Positions 61,142-64,000 of a DNA stretch of 64,000 nt are shown piece after piece. Position 1 is the first letter of the stretch, and each line of letters starts with the position of its first letter. Source of the DNA: Amoebidium appalachense (lineage: Eukaryota; Ichthyosporea); NCBI GenBank assembly GCA_963693365.1, contig CAVNZM010000016.1, positions 1,984,001-2,048,000 on the forward strand, in the 5' to 3' direction. The notes beneath the pieces are model-generated. The model ran no database searches. It saw only the letters and a list, made by a program, of their open reading frames with translations, and had not been told where the DNA came from. The translations under genes were made by a program, and so were the position numbers.

Positions 61142-61601
61142 GACACATGGTATGAGATATGGCAAACACTTGTGAAATGGACACAACACTTGAAAACACT
61201 TTCGAAACACTAGACTTGGCGATTTGATTGGTTGTCGTGGTTGTTGGTGTGTTTTGATTGGTTGGTTCAGGGGGAACACTTCGAAGTGATTTCTGAGGGA
61301 TCCGAGACACACAACACACAGCGTGCCTGTGATATTATCATCCCCCTATCCCCACACCCCAACCAAGTGTACCAAGTGTTTTAGTGATTTATTTTAGGTT
61401 TTTGAATTCAAATTTCCCGGAAAATATGTTCAAAGTCATGGGAAACCCCGTTTTCCGGATTTGATTCTACATCAGTTCTTTTTCTTATACAAACAGTTCA
61501 AAACAATTGAGGTGATATTGAAACGCTTCGTCGATGGGTGTTTTCATAATAAAAGTGGGTGTATATACCCGCGCTATTTTTATTATCTTTAGTTTCATAC
61601 G
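61142..61601. other. Intergenic region
   Basis: No gene. It contains GATTTGATTGGTTG motifs (61210-61265) and TATATA at 61562-61567, which lies 35 nt before the next ATG and is its likely promoter. Confidence 0.6.
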
Positions 61602-62102
61602 ATGGACAACACACGTCTATTCAAGTGCACTTGGCCTGGCTGCCACTGGTCCTTCAAGCAGAAGCCCCACCTAAAGACCCACATGCACCTACACTTGGGG
61701 AGGCCGTACAGGTGTGACCAGGTTAATTGTACTGCATCCTACACTACGGCCGCATCCCTACAAATTCACCAGTATAAGCATAACCAGGAAACGCCATTTC
61801 GATGTGGAACATGTGGCAAGCAATTCACACATCCAAGCCCATTCCGCAGACATCAAAAAAACGTGCACACAGAGAAAACACCTTACAGGTGCACGTGGCC
61901 TGGGTGCGATAAGGCCTACAAATACAAGATATCCGTCATCTGCCATGAACGAAAGCACACAGGCGAGCGTCCATTTGTATGTGGTGCTTGTAGTAAAACT
62001 TATCGGCACCTTTCCGCACTCCACTATCACATCCGCACTCGCCACAAGCCTGTGATCCAGCCGACAAGCACCCAAAGTGACCTTCCCACTGAGGAGCAAT
62101 AA
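61602..62102 (+). CDS. C2H2 zinc finger protein, five fingers
   Basis: 166 residues. Five C2H2 fingers are seen: CTWPGCHWSF, CDQVNCTASY, CGTCGKQF, CTWPGCDKAY and CGACSKTY, each with the matching HxxxH, and the linker HTGERPF before the last. The TFIIIA-like CTWPGC form is shared with the gene at 41921, so the two are probably paralogues. A DNA-binding regulator is likely. The TAA stop lies inside AATAAA (62098-62103). The convergent CoiA-like gene ends 6 bp away. Confidence 0.85.
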   Translation: MDNTRLFKCTWPGCHWSFKQKPHLKTHMHLHLGRPYRCDQVNCTASYTTAASLQIHQYKHNQETPFRCGTCGKQFTHPSPFRRHQKNVHTEKTPYRCTWPGCDKAYKYKISVICHERKHTGERPFVCGACSKTYRHLSALHYHIRTRHKPVIQPTSTQSDLPTEEQ

Positions 62103-62108
62103 AAGCCC

Positions 62109-63308
62109 CTATTTTAGGTTTTCCCGTGCCCAATGTTTGCAGTCCTTGCAGTACCGGTTGTAACAGCGTTCCTCGCTAGAGTACAATCGGGTCAATGAAC
62201 GCTTTTGAAACCAAGCGGGCTTGTTCCCGCGGCGGTGAGGACAGTTTGGGCCCTCACATGGTCTAGCTATTTTACTCCAACAGGAGTTGCAGTGCACCTT
62301 GCGCCCGCATTTCACCATCCACTTTCTGGTGTCCAAACTGATGGAGCGATGGTGACAGCGACGGCATGTCTTGTAATGCACCCTGCAGTCATCACAGAAC
62401 AGTTGTCGGCTCCAATAATGATGTGAACAATTGGAGCATGGTGTCAGTCCCTTGGAACAAACGTCACAGTTTCTTGCAACCACCTCTTCTACCCGTCGAC
62501 TGCAACCTTCCCAGCCCCCTGAGCAAGCCGGCAACAAGTCGCATGGGCCGCAATATCCTGAACCAACGAGGTTGTTCCGACTTTTGCAGTTCGGGCACCG
62601 TGGAATTTTGGGGCAGGATGAGAGCTCGCAGAACTCACGGGGCTGGGTGGGATCCAACACTTTCCCACACAAGCACGCTGGCAAGGCCCTACATGTTGTA
62701 CACAACCCTTCACGGATCCAAGTTTGCTTGCAATTCATGCACCTGGGCGCGCACTGGGAGCACCAGAAACGGGGGCCTACGTCTGTCAGGGTTAGCATTC
62801 CATCACTCTCATAGCGCTCCAGTATTTCCTTAGTTCTCACTTCGTGTACTCTGCCGCATAGTTCGTGTAACAGCACATGCTTCTCCAGGCCTGTCCCGTG
62901 GGTATGATACACCTCAATTGCAGCAGTGAGATTCGACCCCTGCAAAACCCCAACATCAAGGAAGAATTGATGGTCGTCATAGCACACTCCGTGTTCCAAA
63001 GCCGACTCTCCAACAATCCTCGACGTGGACTCGGGATGATTCTTGCATACAATTTCCAGGCGCCCATCGGCTATTGCGCGTTGAACAATTTCTTTGCCAA
63101 GCTTGTGGCTCGCTCCTTCTCCACCGGTAAATGCACAAGGGCGGTTCAAATTGCTTGTGTGTGCAAAGTGTGGCACCCGCACGGTACCCCTCCGTAAAAC
63201 CACCGGCACTCCACAGTCGCCACATACATACTTGTTTTCTTTGGTAGCCTCCCTTGCACTATACAGAATTCTGTCTTTGAGGTTGCGAGCTATTTTGACC
63301 TTCAGCAT
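62109..63308 (-). CDS. CoiA-like nuclease with C-terminal Cys-rich zinc clusters
   Basis: 399 residues from ATG 63308. Residues 27-70 (YVCGDCGVPVVLRRGTVRVP, HFAH, then CAFTGGEGASHKLGK) match the zinc-ribbon and HFAH/GES-H signature of the CoiA family. Residues 115-133 (FFLDVGVLQG, AAIEVYH) supply D118 and E132 of a PD-(D/E)XK core. In bacteria, CoiA proteins act in DNA uptake and recombination; related domains occur in phages and large viruses. Residues 180-390 hold about ten CxxC pairs (CMNCKQTW, CGKVLD, CPNCKSRN, CDVCSKGL, CRRCHHRS), a tail I have not seen described for CoiA. Probably a DNA-processing nuclease. Confidence 0.75.
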   Translation of the reverse strand: MLKVKIARNLKDRILYSAREATKENKYVCGDCGVPVVLRRGTVRVPHFAHTSNLNRPCAFTGGEGASHKLGKEIVQRAIADGRLEIVCKNHPESTSRIVGESALEHGVCYDDHQFFLDVGVLQGSNLTAAIEVYHTHGTGLEKHVLLHELCGRVHEVRTKEILERYESDGMLTLTDVGPRFWCSQCAPRCMNCKQTWIREGLCTTCRALPACLCGKVLDPTQPREFCELSSCPKIPRCPNCKSRNNLVGSGYCGPCDLLPACSGGWEGCSRRVEEVVARNCDVCSKGLTPCSNCSHHYWSRQLFCDDCRVHYKTCRRCHHRSISLDTRKWMVKCGRKVHCNSCWSKIARPCEGPNCPHRRGNKPAWFQKRSLTRLYSSEERCYNRYCKDCKHWARENLK

Positions 63309-63369
63309 CTTGCAATTGTACTAGATTATATTTTTCCCGCTCCTTTCTTTTTTCGCTCTTATAGGAGAG

Positions 63370-63904
63370 ATGGAGACTGCTCACATAGGAGGCTGTGTAG
63401 CTGCCGGGTGCACAGACCCTGAGCTTACACAGGCTCCACACACACCCCCTGGTGACCAGACACTGCATCCACAAATGGTGCCTGCCGACTGGCGCGACAC
63501 CGAGCTCATTGGGTATCTGCGCACATGGATTGGGCGTGTGGAAGGGACCAGAAAGTACATTGTAAAAATGTGGGACGTCACCATGGGTGCGTACAGGCCC
63601 AGAATCATATCCGCAGCTGCCATGCGCTGTACATTACAGGGTTACTGTGTGGAGTGGCATGACGGATCCCGCAGCAGAAAGTACACAGGCACCAACTTCT
63701 TGCGCGGGCCACACATGCCCCGCTACTCGAAGGCAGCCGTGTATGCCAGCTTGGGGGTGCGCCCGGGGCGGGTGGTGCGCCGCAGGAACAAACGACATTC
63801 GTGTCGATGTATTATATGCTGTCCATCGACACGTGTGCGGTCTCTGCAATGATGCGGGCAAGGTCTTGGACTTTGATGCAAGTTGTCTGGTCGATGATCA
63901 ATAA
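63370..63904 (+). pseudogene. Stand-alone fragment of the D5-helicase middle domain, frame broken
   Basis: From ATG 63370. Residues 41-128 (WRDTELIGYLRTWIGRVEGT, SRKYTGTNFLRG, YSKAAVY) match residues 199-290 of helicase 2 and the same region of helicase 1, but no ATPase domain follows. The frame ends at 63852. An overlapping frame with coding character (RVDVLYAVHRHVCGLCNDAG, LDFDASCLVDDQ) ends at TAA 63902, which sits inside AATAAA (63900-63905). A single extra base near 63752-63785 would join them. It could be a relic, or a small protein that competes with the helicases. Confidence 0.55.
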
Positions 63905-63914
63905 AATGACCCCG

Positions 63915-63917
<3 letters not shown>

Positions 63918-63948
<31 letters not shown>
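63918..63948. repeat. Poly-G tract
   Basis: About 31 G just after a poly-A signal, close to the window end. 63949-64000 shows nothing else. Confidence 0.9.
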
Positions 63949-63951
<3 letters not shown>

Positions 63952-64000
63952 CGTGACGAGAGGCCCGCGTTTTTTTCTGCGCACTGTATAGGATGTCTGC

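Overview
The window is from a microbial (protist-type) eukaryote nuclear genome; I cannot name the lineage. About the first 24.5 kb hold three spliced cellular genes. A UVRAG/Vps38-type autophagy gene (+ strand) enters from the left, with nine phase-consistent exons recovered between 1860 and 8469. A two-exon coactosin-like actin-binding gene lies on the - strand (11066-12353). A complete eleven-exon mitochondrial-type tRNA 2-thiouridylase (TRMU/MTU1, MnmA family) runs from 13924 to 24448 and encodes 400 residues. Their introns are nearly all low complexity: long C tracts, and CA tracts that often run directly into the splice acceptor. This base bias follows the transcribed strand, because the - strand gene has its C and CA runs on its own coding strand. 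A repeat family whose copies end in poly-C recurs inside these introns.

From 24.5 to 31 kb is a transition zone. It holds homopolymer and CT/GT repeats, an intronless Cys/His-repeat gene with a one-base frameshift (26610-27843), an array of CCAAT-like repeats (28.9-29.6 kb) and a perfect 387-bp GC-rich palindrome (30918-31304).

From about 31 kb to the window end the character changes. Genes are intronless and dense on both strands, with TATA boxes close to the starts, poly-A signals that sometimes overlap stop codons, and no long microsatellites apart from poly-G near the end. The contents suggest an endogenous or integrated large dsDNA virus or virus-like replicon: two D5-like SF3 primase-helicases, a RuvC-type Holliday junction resolvase, a KilA-N/T5orf172 protein, a PD-(D/E)XK nuclease carrying the helicase C-terminal domain, a CoiA-like nuclease, C2H2 and MYND zinc proteins, a Fic/patatin pair with a 4-nt overlap, a candidate structural protein, a candidate cysteine protease and several coiled-coil proteins. 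I see no major capsid protein, DNA polymerase or packaging ATPase here, so the element is partial in this window and its family is not resolved. There is a 500-N scaffold gap at 49484-49983.

Inside the viral-type tract, inverted copies of a 92-bp repeat bracket a 5.5-kb segment (32.0-37.6 kb). That segment holds three coiled-coil genes and a 1.1-kb tandem array whose unit contains CCCTAA. Five genes carry single-base frame breaks, several at homopolymers, which may be assembly error or pseudogenisation. A replication and recombination theme (helicases, resolvase, nucleases, palindrome, tandem arrays) runs through the region, but any mechanistic link is inference.
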